Shown here piece after piece: positions 17,434-28,000 of a DNA stretch of 64,000 bases. Source of the stretch: Planctobacterium sp965279005. Lineage in GTDB: Bacteria > Pseudomonadota > Gammaproteobacteria > Enterobacterales > Alteromonadaceae. Every line of letters starts with the position of its first letter. Position 1 is the first letter of the stretch. The stretch spans positions 558,001 to 622,000 of the forward strand of contig CBDIHK010000030.1 in assembly GCA_965279005.1 (NCBI GenBank). Direction: 5' to 3'. The position numbers were made by a program, and so were the translations under genes. Under the pieces are notes generated by a model. It was not told the origin of the DNA. It saw only the letters and a list, made by a program, of their open reading frames with translations, and searched no databases.

Positions 17434-18684
17434 ATGTCAGATATTCTAAAAAACAAAGGGTTTACCACCCAACTCGTGCATGCAGACAGGTTGTTGAACC
17501 AACCCCAAGACGGTGCAGTGCACCAAGCCACTAACAATTCAGTTTTGTTCAATTTCGATAAAATTGAGGACTTAGTGGACATTTTTCAGGGGAAAGTGCC
17601 GGGGCATGCTTACTCGCGCCAGTCTTCCATGAGCATTGACGCCTTGCAGAACATGGTCAGCCATGTCGAGGGTGGTGTCGGGGCGCTGACCTTTGCCTCT
17701 GGGATGGCGGCGATCACTACAACTTTTCTCGGCTTGTTGCAACAGGGCGACCACCTGGTCATGAGCCATTTTGTGTTCGGCAATACCAGTAGTTTTGTCG
17801 GTACCTTGCGCCGCTACGGTATTGAGGTGTCGTTGGTAGATGTAACTGACGCAGGAAATGTCGAAGCTGCGCTGCAAGAAAACACCAAAGCCGTTTATTT
17901 GGAAACCATTGCCAACCCTGTAACCCAGGTAGCAGATTTAACCGCGATAGGCGATTTATGTGCACAGCACAATCTTATTTACATGGTGGATAACACCATG
18001 ACTCCTGCATACTTTTTTGACGCCAAATCAGTGAAAGCGTCGTTGTTGGTTGGGTCATTAACCAAGTATTACGCAGGCCACGGCCAAGTGCTTGGCGGCG
18101 TAGTGGTGGATACGGGGTTGTTCCCTTGGTCGAGATGCGACTGTATCCAAGATATGTTCCGCGCCCTTCCCGAAGCAATGCAAGGCTTGATGCAAATTAA
18201 GAAAAAAGGCTTGCGCGACATGGGAGGCTGCCTTACTGCTGAGTCAGCGCATGCCATTGCCCTAGGCATGGAAACTATGGGGCTGCGGTTAGACAAGACT
18301 TGCGCCAATGCCCAGGCTTTGGCGGAGTATTTACAGCAGCACCCCAAAATTGCCAAGGTATATTACCCTGGACTAACGGCACACCCCCAGCATGAACTGG
18401 CGAAACAACACTTTTGCTTGTTCGGCGGAATTTTGAGTATTGACTTGGTGCCTGAAGTCGACTGTTTTGCCTTTATGAACCGGTTGCAGCTGGTGCTTAA
18501 CGCTACCCACCTCGGTGACACCCGTACCCTGGCCATCCCGGTTGCCCATACAATCTATTATGAAATGGGCGCTAAAATCCGAGCTCAAATGGGTATCAGC
18601 GATAATATGATCCGGCTTTCCGTCGGCATTGAGGACTGCGCCGACATCATTGCTGATTTCGAGCAAGCACTAGCTGCGAGTTAA
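17434..18684 (+). CDS. Cys/Met-metabolism PLP enzyme (cystathionine/methionine gamma-lyase family)
   Basis: A 416-residue member of the Cys/Met metabolism PLP family. It has the N-terminal GFTTQLVHADR, AYSRQ for phosphate contacts, FASGMAAITT, and the Schiff-base lysine in VGSLTKYYAGHG. NATHLGDTRTL and NMIRLSVGIED are typical of methionine gamma-lyase and cystathionine enzymes. Which reaction it performs cannot be fixed from sequence alone. It converges on a CtlX-like hydrolase gene 9 bp away. Confidence 0.88.
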   Translation: MSDILKNKGFTTQLVHADRLLNQPQDGAVHQATNNSVLFNFDKIEDLVDIFQGKVPGHAYSRQSSMSIDALQNMVSHVEGGVGALTFASGMAAITTTFLGLLQQGDHLVMSHFVFGNTSSFVGTLRRYGIEVSLVDVTDAGNVEAALQENTKAVYLETIANPVTQVADLTAIGDLCAQHNLIYMVDNTMTPAYFFDAKSVKASLLVGSLTKYYAGHGQVLGGVVVDTGLFPWSRCDCIQDMFRALPEAMQGLMQIKKKGLRDMGGCLTAESAHAIALGMETMGLRLDKTCANAQALAEYLQQHPKIAKVYYPGLTAHPQHELAKQHFCLFGGILSIDLVPEVDCFAFMNRLQLVLNATHLGDTRTLAIPVAHTIYYEMGAKIRAQMGISDNMIRLSVGIEDCADIIADFEQALAAS

Positions 18685-18693
18685 TTGCCTTTA

Positions 18694-19611
18694 TCATTTG
18701 GTGGGCAAATGGATGCCCGCCAGCATACAGCGTATCGAGCCTCCGGCTTTCTCTATAGTAGGTACTGCAATTGGGACTAGTTGCAATTGTTTCTCTATTA
18801 ACTGCTTTTGCGCTTCTGTGAAGGCTAAGAACGCTGTTTCAGAACAAACCAAATATTGCCTTTCTTTATCACCTAATTCCAACACATTGCCACAGAACTG
18901 GGCTATTTGATGCTGGCTTAAATTAACTGTTGTCTTGCCCGTTGCTGCAAACATTTTTTGCAGCCTTTGTCGTTGGCTTGGGTCTGGGATGCAATCAAGC
19001 GCGACGATGGCAAAATGGCTGGTTACCGACATCATCACATTGGTGTGATAGATAGGCACCCCATCACTGTCAACGGCGTCGAACATTACCGGTTTGTAGC
19101 CCATGGTTTGGCAAAACTCCCGTAACAAGTGAGCGTGGGTGCGTTTGGAACGGGCGGCGTATGCAATACCATTGGTATGATCCAGCACCATGGAACCGGT
19201 TCCTTCCAAGAAGCTATCATTTAGTTCATGGCGGGACAGGTCAATGCTTTGTTTTACCTGGTATCGATCATTTAATAGTTCGAGGATGTCGGGCCTTCTT
19301 TCAGCCCTGCGGTTTTGCACATACATAGGGTAGGTGAACAGGGTGCCATTGGCGTGGGTCGAAAACCAATTATTGGGAAACACTGAATCGGGTGTGGCGG
19401 TGCTGGTATCTTCAAACAGATGCACGGTAATGCCAAGATGGCTAAGCTTTTCTACCGCATTGGATACCTCCTTGTATGCACCTTGTGCATCGGATCTGGT
19501 ATCGCCTGGTAATTGCTGGAAATGGTTGTCAGCCGCAGTTTCAGGATTGGCAATAAAATGGTGTGGACGCACCATGAGCACTTTATCGGTAAATTGGGAA
19601 CGGTACTGCAT
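18694..19611 (-). CDS. ctlX: CtlX-like arginine-deiminase-superfamily hydrolase
   Basis: A 305-residue protein of the guanidino-group-modifying superfamily, similar to the CtlX group of arginine-deiminase-related proteins. Active-site motifs are VFPNNWFSTHANG, GTGSMVLDH (acidic region), IYHTNVMMS (catalytic His) and the near C-terminal GGSIRCMLAGIHLP (catalytic Cys). A role in arginine or citrulline breakdown is inferred from family naming. The divergent Lrp-type regulator next to it suggests amino-acid-responsive control. Confidence 0.82.
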   Translation of the reverse strand: MQYRSQFTDKVLMVRPHHFIANPETAADNHFQQLPGDTRSDAQGAYKEVSNAVEKLSHLGITVHLFEDTSTATPDSVFPNNWFSTHANGTLFTYPMYVQNRRAERRPDILELLNDRYQVKQSIDLSRHELNDSFLEGTGSMVLDHTNGIAYAARSKRTHAHLLREFCQTMGYKPVMFDAVDSDGVPIYHTNVMMSVTSHFAIVALDCIPDPSQRQRLQKMFAATGKTTVNLSQHQIAQFCGNVLELGDKERQYLVCSETAFLAFTEAQKQLIEKQLQLVPIAVPTIEKAGGSIRCMLAGIHLPTK

Positions 19612-19690
19612 GTCCTTTCTCCTTTATCAGAATTTGACAACGGCTTAACACTATCCAAAAGTTGGACTATAAAAAATGTCAAAACTGTGC

Positions 19691-19719
19691 GCATTTGGTG
19701 TATAAAATATACAAAATGC
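19691..19719. promoter_or_regulatory. Imperfect palindrome in the ctlX-lrp intergenic region
   Basis: GCATTTgGTGTATA and TATACaaAATGC form a 29-bp AT-rich dyad between the divergent ctlX and lrp starts. Its length and composition fit an Lrp/AsnC-type operator, probably recognised by the adjacent regulator. This is inference from position and symmetry. Confidence 0.5.
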
Positions 19720-19765
19720 AAAGTGATTATTAGCAGAGTGTTATATTTTTATGGGAGAGTGATGG

Positions 19766-20182
19766 ATGGATGTGTTGGACAATGAATTGTTGGCGCAATT
19801 GCGGGTTGACGGTAGGGCACCGGTGGCAAAACTGGCTGCAATCCTTGGCGTATCTAGGGCGACGGTACAAAACCGGATAGATAAGTTACAACAGCAGGGG
19901 GTGATTAAGGGCTTTACGATTCGGGTCACAGAGTCGCTGGACAGCAACCTGGTTAAAGCCATTATGATGTTGGAAATTGCCAATCGATCAATCGAACCTA
20001 TCATCCAACGCTTGAGAGGCATAACTGCTATTCGGACCATCCACAGCACTAATGGCGCTTGGGACTTAGTTTTGGAGGTTCAAACCCAGAATCTAGCCCA
20101 GTTCGACCAAGTGCTACAGCAGGTGCGCCAAATAAAAGGGGTGTCTAGGAGTGAAACGAGTATCTTGCTTAGTAGCTTATAG
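19766..20182 (+). CDS. Lrp/AsnC-family transcriptional regulator
   Basis: 138 residues. The N-terminal winged helix-turn-helix is LDNELLAQLRVDGRAPVAKLAAILGVSRATVQNRIDKL, followed by the linker GVIKGFTIRV and a C-terminal RAM ligand domain (IRTIHSTNGAWDLVLEVQ). GGGAGAGTGATGG precedes the ATG at 19766. As the divergent neighbour of the CtlX-like gene, it most likely controls that gene and itself in response to an amino acid. Confidence 0.92.
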   Translation: MDVLDNELLAQLRVDGRAPVAKLAAILGVSRATVQNRIDKLQQQGVIKGFTIRVTESLDSNLVKAIMMLEIANRSIEPIIQRLRGITAIRTIHSTNGAWDLVLEVQTQNLAQFDQVLQQVRQIKGVSRSETSILLSSL

Positions 20183-20186
20183 AGTA

Positions 20187-20209
20187 GTGGCAGCAGCAGG
20201 TGCTGCCAC
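20187..20209 (+). other. GC-rich hairpin after the Lrp gene
   Basis: GTGGCAGCA and TGCTGCCAC pair perfectly around a 5-nt loop just after the Lrp stop codon. There is no T-run, so it is at best a weak or factor-dependent terminator between convergent genes. Confidence 0.5.
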
Positions 20210-20223
20210 AAGCTATTAAGCTG

Positions 20224-20538
20224 TTAAGCTACGCAAGACACAACAGAGTCGTCGTCATAGGAAGATTCTGAAGGAATGTATTTGTCAGCAGCCCAATCGT
20301 TTTCCCAAGTTTCACCGTCAAGCAAGTAACGGAAGCGGTATTCTTTTCCCGCTTCCAAGTCAACAGTTTGGGTAAAGCCACCATTTTTCAATTTTTTCAT
20401 TGGTGCTGCTTTTGCGTCCCACTCGTTAAACTCGCCAATGAGTTGCACAGATTCGGCGCTTTTTGCCTCTTCTTGGGTCAACTTAAAGGTTACTTTGCAA
20501 ACAGGTTTTGATTTAAGAAATTTCTTAGTTAGTGCCAT
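20224..20538 (-). CDS. CBM48-like (isoamylase N-terminal, early-set) protein
   Basis: A 104-residue stand-alone beta-sandwich domain. The sequence VTFKLTQEEAKSAESVQLIGEFNEWD, then GGFTQTVDLEAGKEYRFRYLLDGETWENDWAADKY, is characteristic of glycogen-binding CBM48 or early-set domains. No catalytic domain is attached. It may bind alpha-glucans or act as a regulatory module, but its partner is unknown. It is monocistronic. Confidence 0.85.
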   Translation of the reverse strand: MALTKKFLKSKPVCKVTFKLTQEEAKSAESVQLIGEFNEWDAKAAPMKKLKNGGFTQTVDLEAGKEYRFRYLLDGETWENDWAADKYIPSESSYDDDSVVSCVA

Positions 20539-20738
20539 TGTGCGTTCCTCGATACAATATAGTAATAAAATTACAGAATTAGCCGATTTATACCCCAGCT
20601 TAGCGCGTTTGTCACCCTTGTTGCGTAATAAAAGTACAGTTTCAAGGTAACATACGTATGTTAAAGCAGAAGTTTTGCAAAAGTATTGCCAAGCTAGGAG
20701 TTAACTGCTCCGATCACTAAGAATACGGGTATTAAAAA

Positions 20739-20765
20739 AACACCACACAAGGATCTGTGTGGTGT
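20739..20765. terminator. Hairpin terminator downstream of the DUF5916 gene
   Basis: ACACCACACA and TGTGTGGTGT pair around aaggatc, with an A-run (T-run on the minus strand) at 20732-20738. It suits termination of the minus-strand DUF5916 gene. Confidence 0.75.
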
Positions 20766-20799
20766 AAGTGGGTTTCAAAAAAATGGGATCGCTTATTGG

Positions 20800-23145
20800 T
20801 TAGCGCAACCAAGCGTAACTAAATTTCATAAAGATACTTCTGGCGTCTTTTTTCATAGACGTGACTTCGTCATCTTCAAACGCGTGATCCGAATAACCAG
20901 CAAAGAAAACTGTTTGTGGATTTATTTTGTAGCTATAGATTAATTGGGTTGAGATATCGGTAAACTTCTCGTTTGGTAGGTCGTCCGGTGCCACCGCCGG
21001 TTGGTTGTTTAAGTTTTGCGAGATATCGGTGTAAATAATGCTTAGACGTAATGAGTTCCTAACATCCAGGTTGTACTTCAGCCTAAGATCTGCCTGGTTG
21101 GCAGTAAACACTTCCTGGCCGTCAGTTTCTAAGCGTTGGTACACATAATCTAGCTCCGCTCGAAGGTGGGCGTTAAAGCTATATTCAAAACCTGGTTGCA
21201 GCATAAAACGATCCGCCAAGCGGTTGTTGCGGAAATCAATTTGCTTACCCCAAAGAAATTCGTTTTCCAAGAATAGACCGGATATGGGCTGGACATTGCC
21301 GTAAAGGTAACAAAAATTGCGGTCAAACATGTCGGTATTACCGCGGATACTCAAGTTGGAACTGTCGAAACGGTTGCCCACGTGTTCATTGGCTATGCAG
21401 CCCAATTCTACATAGGATTGCAACGGGCCGTTTACGCTAATGTTGCCTTCCCACTCACGTTCAATAACTTCACCGGCATCGTTATGGGTTATATCCCAGT
21501 CACCCCGGATGCGGTATTGGGTGTACCAATCATCCTCTTCGCCGAAAAATATTAAACCACCGCCAATCACAGCACGGCTAATATCAACGCGGCTTTCAAA
21601 ACCCAGGTCGGCTCGAAAGTCTTGGCCAATTTCATAGTAGGTGGCGTTGGCCCACCAATCCCTTTCCTCATGCGAGTAGCGCACTTCCAGTGCCGAGTCG
21701 CTCAAGCCATCACCCGAGCGCGTACGCAGGGTTTGCTCGCTGACGATACAGTCGTTGAATTCACAGTCTATCTGCTGTTCGCGGCAGTCCTCTGAATTGT
21801 CGGCGTCACAAAAGTCATCCGTCAACCACTCTGGGTATTCGGTATCTGAACGCATTAACTGCACCCGCACTTCATCTTGGTCGGTTATTTTGTAGGTAGC
21901 ATCTACTGATGCTACATAGTTGTGATAGTCATCAGATGTACGCAAGGTGCCGAGTACACCAACGGACAGGTTTGGATTAGCGTCAAAACGGTATCTCAAG
22001 GCAGTGTTGTTGCTGTCTTGCCCCAACTGGGCGATACCTGAACTCAGGTTACCTGGCACTATAAAAGTGGTGTCCACGTCGTCTGTTACAAAAACGCCGT
22101 AAGTATGTTTGCCAGATTTACCGGTCAACTTGGCGCCGATATCCGGGGCACCTATGTTACGGGTGTAAACCAGGTTAAAGTTGGTATTGAACATATCCTG
22201 GTTTTCCAAGAAAAAAGGCCTTTTTTCCGGAAAGAATAAGGTGAAATTGTTGTTGATCCCTAGTTGTGCTGAGTCTGCCTCCACTTGTGAAAAATCTGGG
22301 TTAATCGTGGCATTTAGGAACATATCAGAGCTAATACCCCACTTTAAGTCCAAACCGAACTCATAATCCTCGGTCTTCTCCCAGTCGAGGTCGTCGGGCA
22401 AGTCCCTGGTCTCGCTTTGGCCTAATACAAGCGTGGGGACAATGGCTAGGTTATTGCCTTGCTCAAGGTTTTCAAAGCCTTGCATTGGGCCCATTTGGCA
22501 GGACCAACAGTCAATGTTGCGGTCGATGGTAAGGTTGGAAATACGTTGCCTTTCATTGCGTGGATAAAAACGCAAAAATTCGACTGCCCAGGTTTGGGTG
22601 CCTTGCTGGGGTTTGAAGTTAAAGTTGCGCAGCGGTATCGCCATTTCCACTTGGAAGCCGGTTTCCGTGATGCGCCCAGCTGAGTCCCAAATGCCATCCC
22701 AGGCATCGGATTCCCGACCCGTGACGACGTTGACTGTGCTGTCCAATTGCACGCCAAACGGGTTGGTAAAAAATTGGAAAACCAAGCGGTGGTCATTGTA
22801 GGGGTCGAGCTTTATCCCAACTAGGTCATCGCGCCAGATGCGATCCCGGTCATTGTAAAAAGCCCTAATATCGTCTGGGCTGCGATCATCGGCATCAAAG
22901 GCAATGAACAGGGTATCGCCATTTTCAAAATAGCGGATCCTGGTATCGACATCAGCGGGTATATTTTCCTGTGGCCAGGTAATATTATTGATAGTGATGC
23001 TAGCTGCTTTTTGCCAAACCGCTTCATCTATTACGCCGTCTATTTTTACTTCGTCGGTTAGTTTAGGTATATCGGGTACAGACGCGATAGCCGGTGTTAA
23101 AAACAACAGGGATGTTATTGTTACTAGTCTGCTGAACGCTCCCAT
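20800..23145 (-). CDS. DUF5916 outer-membrane protein with CBM9-like domain
   Basis: 781 residues. A signal peptide of about 21 residues is followed by a CBM9-like beta-sandwich (KIDGVIDEAVWQKA ... DTLFIAFDADDRSPDDIRAFYNDRDRIWRDD), then by a long beta-rich segment with alternating strands characteristic of an outer-membrane barrel. The motif NNNFTLFFPEKRPFFLENQ is diagnostic of DUF5916 proteins. Family members often occur with peptidase or polysaccharide-use genes, and the substrate here is unknown. The C terminus is SYAWLR rather than the usual terminal Phe. A paired-Cys stretch (CDADNSEDCREQQIDCEFNDC) sits in a likely loop. Confidence 0.85.
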   Translation of the reverse strand: MGAFSRLVTITSLLFLTPAIASVPDIPKLTDEVKIDGVIDEAVWQKAASITINNITWPQENIPADVDTRIRYFENGDTLFIAFDADDRSPDDIRAFYNDRDRIWRDDLVGIKLDPYNDHRLVFQFFTNPFGVQLDSTVNVVTGRESDAWDGIWDSAGRITETGFQVEMAIPLRNFNFKPQQGTQTWAVEFLRFYPRNERQRISNLTIDRNIDCWSCQMGPMQGFENLEQGNNLAIVPTLVLGQSETRDLPDDLDWEKTEDYEFGLDLKWGISSDMFLNATINPDFSQVEADSAQLGINNNFTLFFPEKRPFFLENQDMFNTNFNLVYTRNIGAPDIGAKLTGKSGKHTYGVFVTDDVDTTFIVPGNLSSGIAQLGQDSNNTALRYRFDANPNLSVGVLGTLRTSDDYHNYVASVDATYKITDQDEVRVQLMRSDTEYPEWLTDDFCDADNSEDCREQQIDCEFNDCIVSEQTLRTRSGDGLSDSALEVRYSHEERDWWANATYYEIGQDFRADLGFESRVDISRAVIGGGLIFFGEEDDWYTQYRIRGDWDITHNDAGEVIEREWEGNISVNGPLQSYVELGCIANEHVGNRFDSSNLSIRGNTDMFDRNFCYLYGNVQPISGLFLENEFLWGKQIDFRNNRLADRFMLQPGFEYSFNAHLRAELDYVYQRLETDGQEVFTANQADLRLKYNLDVRNSLRLSIIYTDISQNLNNQPAVAPDDLPNEKFTDISTQLIYSYKINPQTVFFAGYSDHAFEDDEVTSMKKDARSIFMKFSYAWLR

Positions 23146-23466
23146 TCGTTACCCTTATATAACAGTGCTTTGCTAAGCGTAGGCTAAAATTGGTAAGACT
23201 CAACTTGGGTTTGGTCTGACAAGGTGGACCTGTATCCGCCTCAGCGTTCAAGTGGAGCCTGTATCGTAAAGTCGCGGGATTGTATGCTTTGGAAGAATTA
23301 GGTTCGCAAATAATCGACCAGTCACCTAAATCTTGCGTTGAATAACTGGATGCCTGAAAGCACGGTTTTACTGGCTGCTTTTATTTTGTACAGAAAAGAT
23401 AAAGATAGTGTTATAAAAAACGCCCCGAAATGGAGCGTTTTTTCTGAATTCGAACCAGGGCGATTC
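23146..23466. other. Gene-free stretch upstream of the DUF5916 gene
   Basis: About 320 bp between the start of the DUF5916 gene and the end of the RRM gene, both on the minus strand. It should hold the DUF5916 promoter and contains the RRM-gene terminator at 23415-23444. I see no other gene, repeat or RNA. Confidence 0.4.
23415..23444 (-). terminator. Intrinsic terminator of the RRM gene
   Basis: AAAAAACGCCCC and GGAGCGTTTTTT pair around GAAAT with a single mismatch. The hairpin lies about 23 bp past the stop codon of the minus-strand RRM gene. Confidence 0.8.
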
Positions 23467-23754
23467 TTAGAAGCGTCTTCTTTGACCGCCGCCACCGTTA
23501 TTGGTGCGAGGTTTGGGGGGACGAGCTTCGTTGACTACAACGGTGCGACCAGCAAGGTCTTTACCATTCAAGCCTTCAATAGCTTGCTCACCTTCTTCTT
23601 TACTTTCAAATTCGACGAATCCAAATCCTTTTGATCGGTTAGTTTCGCGTTCCATAATGATTTTGGCTGACAAAACATTACCGAAAGCGGCGAACGCATC
23701 TTCCAATTCAGCGTCTGTTAACCGATAGGACAAATTTCCAACATACAATTTCAT
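23467..23754 (-). CDS. RRM RNA-binding protein (cold-inducible type)
   Basis: A 95-residue single RNA-recognition-motif protein. RNP2 is LYVGNL (residues 3-8) and RNP1 is KGFGFVEF (42-49), both complete with their aromatic residues. The tail is short, Gly/Arg-rich and disordered (NNGGGGQRRRF). Such proteins bind single-stranded RNA and are often cold-induced. The roughly 370-bp gene-free upstream region could include a long 5' leader, as seen for cold-shock genes, but I found no specific element. Confidence 0.92.
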   Translation of the reverse strand: MKLYVGNLSYRLTDAELEDAFAAFGNVLSAKIIMERETNRSKGFGFVEFESKEEGEQAIEGLNGKDLAGRTVVVNEARPPKPRTNNGGGGQRRRF

Positions 23755-24126
23755 GATAAATTTACTCTTTGGCTATTGTAGTAATACGTCATGTAGGCGC
23801 CAACAGCCAAACCACCTACTGCCGTTCGTAAAGCGACCCATGCTTTACTCAGTTACAAGCCCAGTCTAGAGGCTAAGCCCTTATAAGACAATAATAATTT
23901 TGTGAATTGTTTATTAAGGTAGAGCTGTAAGCAGGGCAAATTATTACAACTGAAATTAAATTAAACTTGGCATCTTTGCTATGTTATTGAAAATAAAGGG
24001 TAATAAATTGCTCGAAGACGTTTGTATATACTAACAAGGCCTATCTTGGCAATAGGTTTGGACACAACAATTGGCCTAACTTTTTGCTGTTGGTATCCAA
24101 TAAGCCATTGTATTCTAGTTGTTTTT
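23755..24126. other. Gene-free stretch between the RRM gene and cysZ
   Basis: About 370 bp upstream of the minus-strand RRM gene. It is AT-rich toward cysZ and contains no convincing open frame, tRNA or repeat. It presumably holds the promoter and a long leader of the RRM gene. Confidence 0.4.
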
Positions 24127-24867
24127 TTATTTGATGTAGTCCTGCCTATAATTATCGACCCACATGGCTGTGGCACCACAGATAGCCACGGGCATAACGA
24201 TAAAATTTAGAATTGGTACCATCGAGCATACTGTCACCATTATCCCGAAGCTAAACGACAGGCCTTTTCTCTTGGCTAGTGCCTTGCGCATGGTAGTGAA
24301 TTTAACTTTGTGGTTGTCGAATGGGTAATCGCAATACTGTACGGCCATCATCCAGGCAGTAAACAAAAACCATATGATTTGCCCGATTACGGGTAGCAAA
24401 AAGAATATGATGAGGAAAACGACGGCCCTGGGGATGTAATAGACTAACTTCACAAATTCCCGCCCAATGGTCCGAGGAATGTCTTTTACTAACTCCAACA
24501 TTGCGCCACCGTCGGGTTCTTTGCCGGTGAGGATTAGCTCAATGCGTTCTGCGAGCAAGCCGTTAAACGGTGCTGCGATCCAATTGGCAAGGGTACCAAA
24601 TATAAAGGCGGAAAAGAGCAAGATAATAAACACCGCCAGTGGCCAAACAAAAAAGGCAACACCTTGTTTAAGCCATTCCAGCCAGTCTGGTATTAAGTCT
24701 GTTACCCACAAAACGAGTGGGTCGATTTGGGCAAATAAAAAATAAAAAGCAGTACCAAACAACAAGACATTAACCAATAATGGCAGCAGCACGAAGAGGC
24801 GGATCCCAGGTTTGGAAATCAATTCGAACCCTAGGAAAAAGTAGTCGACACCTGACTTTCCTGACAT
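24127..24867 (-). CDS. cysZ: CysZ-type sulfate transporter
   Basis: A 246-residue inner-membrane protein of the EI24/CysZ family, importing sulfate for cysteine synthesis. Hydrophobic segments lie at around residues 22-47, 70-95, 140-170 and 205-230. Family motifs are GVDYFFLGFELISKPGIRLFVLLPL, NWIAAPFNGLLAERIE and YCDYPFDNHKVKF, close to E. coli CysZ. It is divergent from smc. Confidence 0.92.
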   Translation of the reverse strand: MSGKSGVDYFFLGFELISKPGIRLFVLLPLLVNVLLFGTAFYFLFAQIDPLVLWVTDLIPDWLEWLKQGVAFFVWPLAVFIILLFSAFIFGTLANWIAAPFNGLLAERIELILTGKEPDGGAMLELVKDIPRTIGREFVKLVYYIPRAVVFLIIFFLLPVIGQIIWFLFTAWMMAVQYCDYPFDNHKVKFTTMRKALAKRKGLSFSFGIMVTVCSMVPILNFIVMPVAICGATAMWVDNYRQDYIK

Positions 24868-25026
24868 ATTGTTATATTTCCCCTTGTTATTATCGCGTCA
24901 GAGTATAACTAGTCGTAATAGGGTACAAAAGCAGAATTGTTACAACTATTGAGATTTGCTAAATTGCTATCGTAATAAAACAATCCCGAGATGGGAAACT
25001 ATACGCAGGCTCCATAACAATAAAAA

Positions 25027-28000
25027 ATGCGCTTAAAGAAGATTCGCCTGGCAGGATTCAAGTCATTCGTAGATCCGACCCAGATACCCTTTCCAGATGA
25101 CATGACCGCAATCGTTGGGCCAAACGGTTGCGGCAAATCTAATGTTATCGACGCCGTGCGTTGGGTACTTGGTGAAAGTTCTGCCAAAAACCTGCGCGGC
25201 GATGCCATGACCGATGTCATATTCAACGGTTCGTCATCGCGGCGGCCGGTTTCCCAATGCAGTGTTGAACTTGTTTTTGACAATAGTAGCCAACGTATCC
25301 AGGGGGAATATGCGGGTTACCAAGAACTATCGATAAAACGGGTAGTTACCCGTGACGCCCAATCCACCTATTACCTCAACAATACCAAATGCCGTCGGCG
25401 TGACGTAACAGACCTGTTTTTGGGCACAGGGTTGGGGCCTAGGAGTTACGCAATAATTGAGCAGGGTATGATCTCGCGCCTGATTGAATCCAAACCCCAC
25501 GAGTTGAGGGTGTTTATTGAGGAGGCGGCGGGGGTTTCCAAATACAAAGAACGCAGGCGGGAAACCGAAAACCGGATCCGGCATACGCGGGAGAACTTGG
25601 ATCGCCTATCTGATGTGCGCAGCGAGCTTGGGCAGCAGTTGGAGAAACTACAGCGCCAAGCCGCCGCGGCAAACCGTTATAAAGAATTAAAAGCTAAAGA
25701 GCGCAGGTTAAAAGCGGAGCTTGCTACAATCCGTTGGTTGCACCACGGTGACAAAATTGCCGAACTTGAACAACAAATACAGCAGCAAGAAGCGGATATC
25801 GAAGCTTATATCGCGAAACAACGGGGTGATGAGCGGGAAATAACCCAGCTCAAAGAGCAGCAAAACGAATTAAAACAGGCAATTAGTGACAACCAGCACC
25901 AATATTATCTTGCTGGGAATGAAATAACGCGTCTAGAACAAAACCAGCATCACAGCAAACAGCGGCGGGAGCAGATTAACCGTGAATTGAGCCGGCTTGC
26001 CGAGGAAACCAATGAACTTGCCATGCAGCTTGAAGTAGAGACTGAGCTACAGCAACAGTTGGTAATTGAAGCGGAAGAGATTGAACCCAATTACCTGATT
26101 TGTGAAGAGCAGGTGGGAACGGCTGAACAGTCATTGGCCGAAAAAGAAGAAAGTTGGCTGCAGCAACAAAAGCAGTGGCGCAACCAGGATCAACAGTTTT
26201 TACATGTTAAACAGCAAGCCCAAAGCCGTCATAGCCAAATCCAAAGCCTGTTGCAGGTGCAATTGCGGACCGAGCAATCGATACGGGAATTACAACAGCA
26301 GATCAAACAGCTAGAAGATGGAACTGTTAGTGATGAAGTGACGGAGCTAAAGCAGCAGAAATCTGAGTGCTACGCCACAACGGGGCAGTTGCAGGCAGAA
26401 ATAAGCGCTGCTGAACAAGACCTGGAGCTAAGACAACAAAATACAGATGCGTTGCGGGTTGAATGGCGACAAGCGGAATCGGCACTACAGGCAACCCAAT
26501 CAAAATTGGCAGGGTTATCGCAGTTGCAGGCAAGTCTGGCGGGGAGCGCACCTAACCACAGTGAGTGGCTTGCCCAACAGCCGGCAGCAACGCAAGCGCT
26601 GTGGCAATACTTAGAAGTGGAAGACGGTTGGCAATTGGCGGTACAAACCACTTTGCAGCAGTGGCCAAATGCGCAGGTGATTGCCGGGTTGGAGACGGAA
26701 GCATTACCTCAAGGTATTCAGTTGTTTTTTAGCAACAACATGACAGATGCTAAACCTCAAAATAGCCTAGCTGCGAAATGCCGTAATCAAAGTGTTCCAG
26801 AGTGGCTAACCCGAATTGAGGTGGTTGCCAGCAAGGAGCAAGCTTTGGCACTTCGCCCAACTTTACGCCCCGGTACTAGTTTAATTACACCTGATGGAAC
26901 TTGGTTAGGCACAGATTGGCTGGTCAATGGGTTAGCAGACGGCCAGCAAAACCAGTTGCAGCTAAAAGACGATATCAGTGCTTTGCAGCAAGGCATTATT
27001 AATGACCAAGATATGCTTGAGTTGGCAAAACAAGCATATCTGGATAGCGAACAAGTGGGGCAAAAACAGCAGCAGGCACTAAAACTATTGCAGCAAGATG
27101 CGCAAGAAAACCAATTACAACTCAAGCACCTTGATAACCAGCTAGATTTGCTGCGCAGGCAAATGCAGTCAGACAATGCCAAAAAGCAACAACTTTCAGG
27201 TTCACTTGAGAGGCAGCAAGAACAATTGCTAGAAGAGAAGATGCAATTGGAAGAGCTGGCGATGCAGGTAGAAGAACTTGAATCAGAATTGGCGCTGTTG
27301 CAAGAACAACAGGACAATATTGAACAACAGCGTGAACAACAAGAGTCCAATTTGCAGATGGCGCGCGACCAAGTGCAGGTACTGAAAAACCAGCTGCATG
27401 AGCAGGCAATGCGCAGGCAAAGCTTGCGCCACCAAATTTCGGCTGTGGCTGAGAAGATCGCGCGCTTCAAGCAGGAGGTCGCAGGTATTGAACACAAGAA
27501 ATTGGCTGCTACCGCGGAACTTGAAGAGTTAATACTACCGTTGGAACAACAACAAGAACAGTTACAAATATTGCTGCAACAACAAGAAGAATTGGATGCT
27601 AATATCACGCAGCAAAAACAGCAACTGGGCATTGTTGAGCAATCACTGAAAGAAGCGGAGAAAAGCCAGCACGATGTCATGGCACATGTTGCCAAGATGC
27701 AGGAGCAGGTTCAGGCATTGCGATTGCAATGTGAGCGCCATCGGGAACGTTCCCAGGCCTTTATCGAGCAACTGCAAGAGATGCAGCAAGCGTTAAAGTC
27801 TGTTCTGCAAGAATTACCGGAATCCTATTCTGAGCAACAGTGGCAGTCTGACTTGGAGAAAACCGCTAACGCCTTGTCCAGGTTAGGCGCGGTGAACCTT
27901 GCAGCAGTAGAGGAGTACCAGGTTCAGGCTGAGCGAAAACAGCATTTGGACACCCAAAACGATGATTTAGTGGCGGCGATGGAAACCTTAGAAACCGCAA

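Noticed and set aside
26787..27695. Long Cys/Ser-rich minus-strand frame inside smc
   Set aside because: It is the complement of the Gln/Glu/Leu-rich coiled coil of smc; the Cys/Ser richness is an artefact of that codon pattern.
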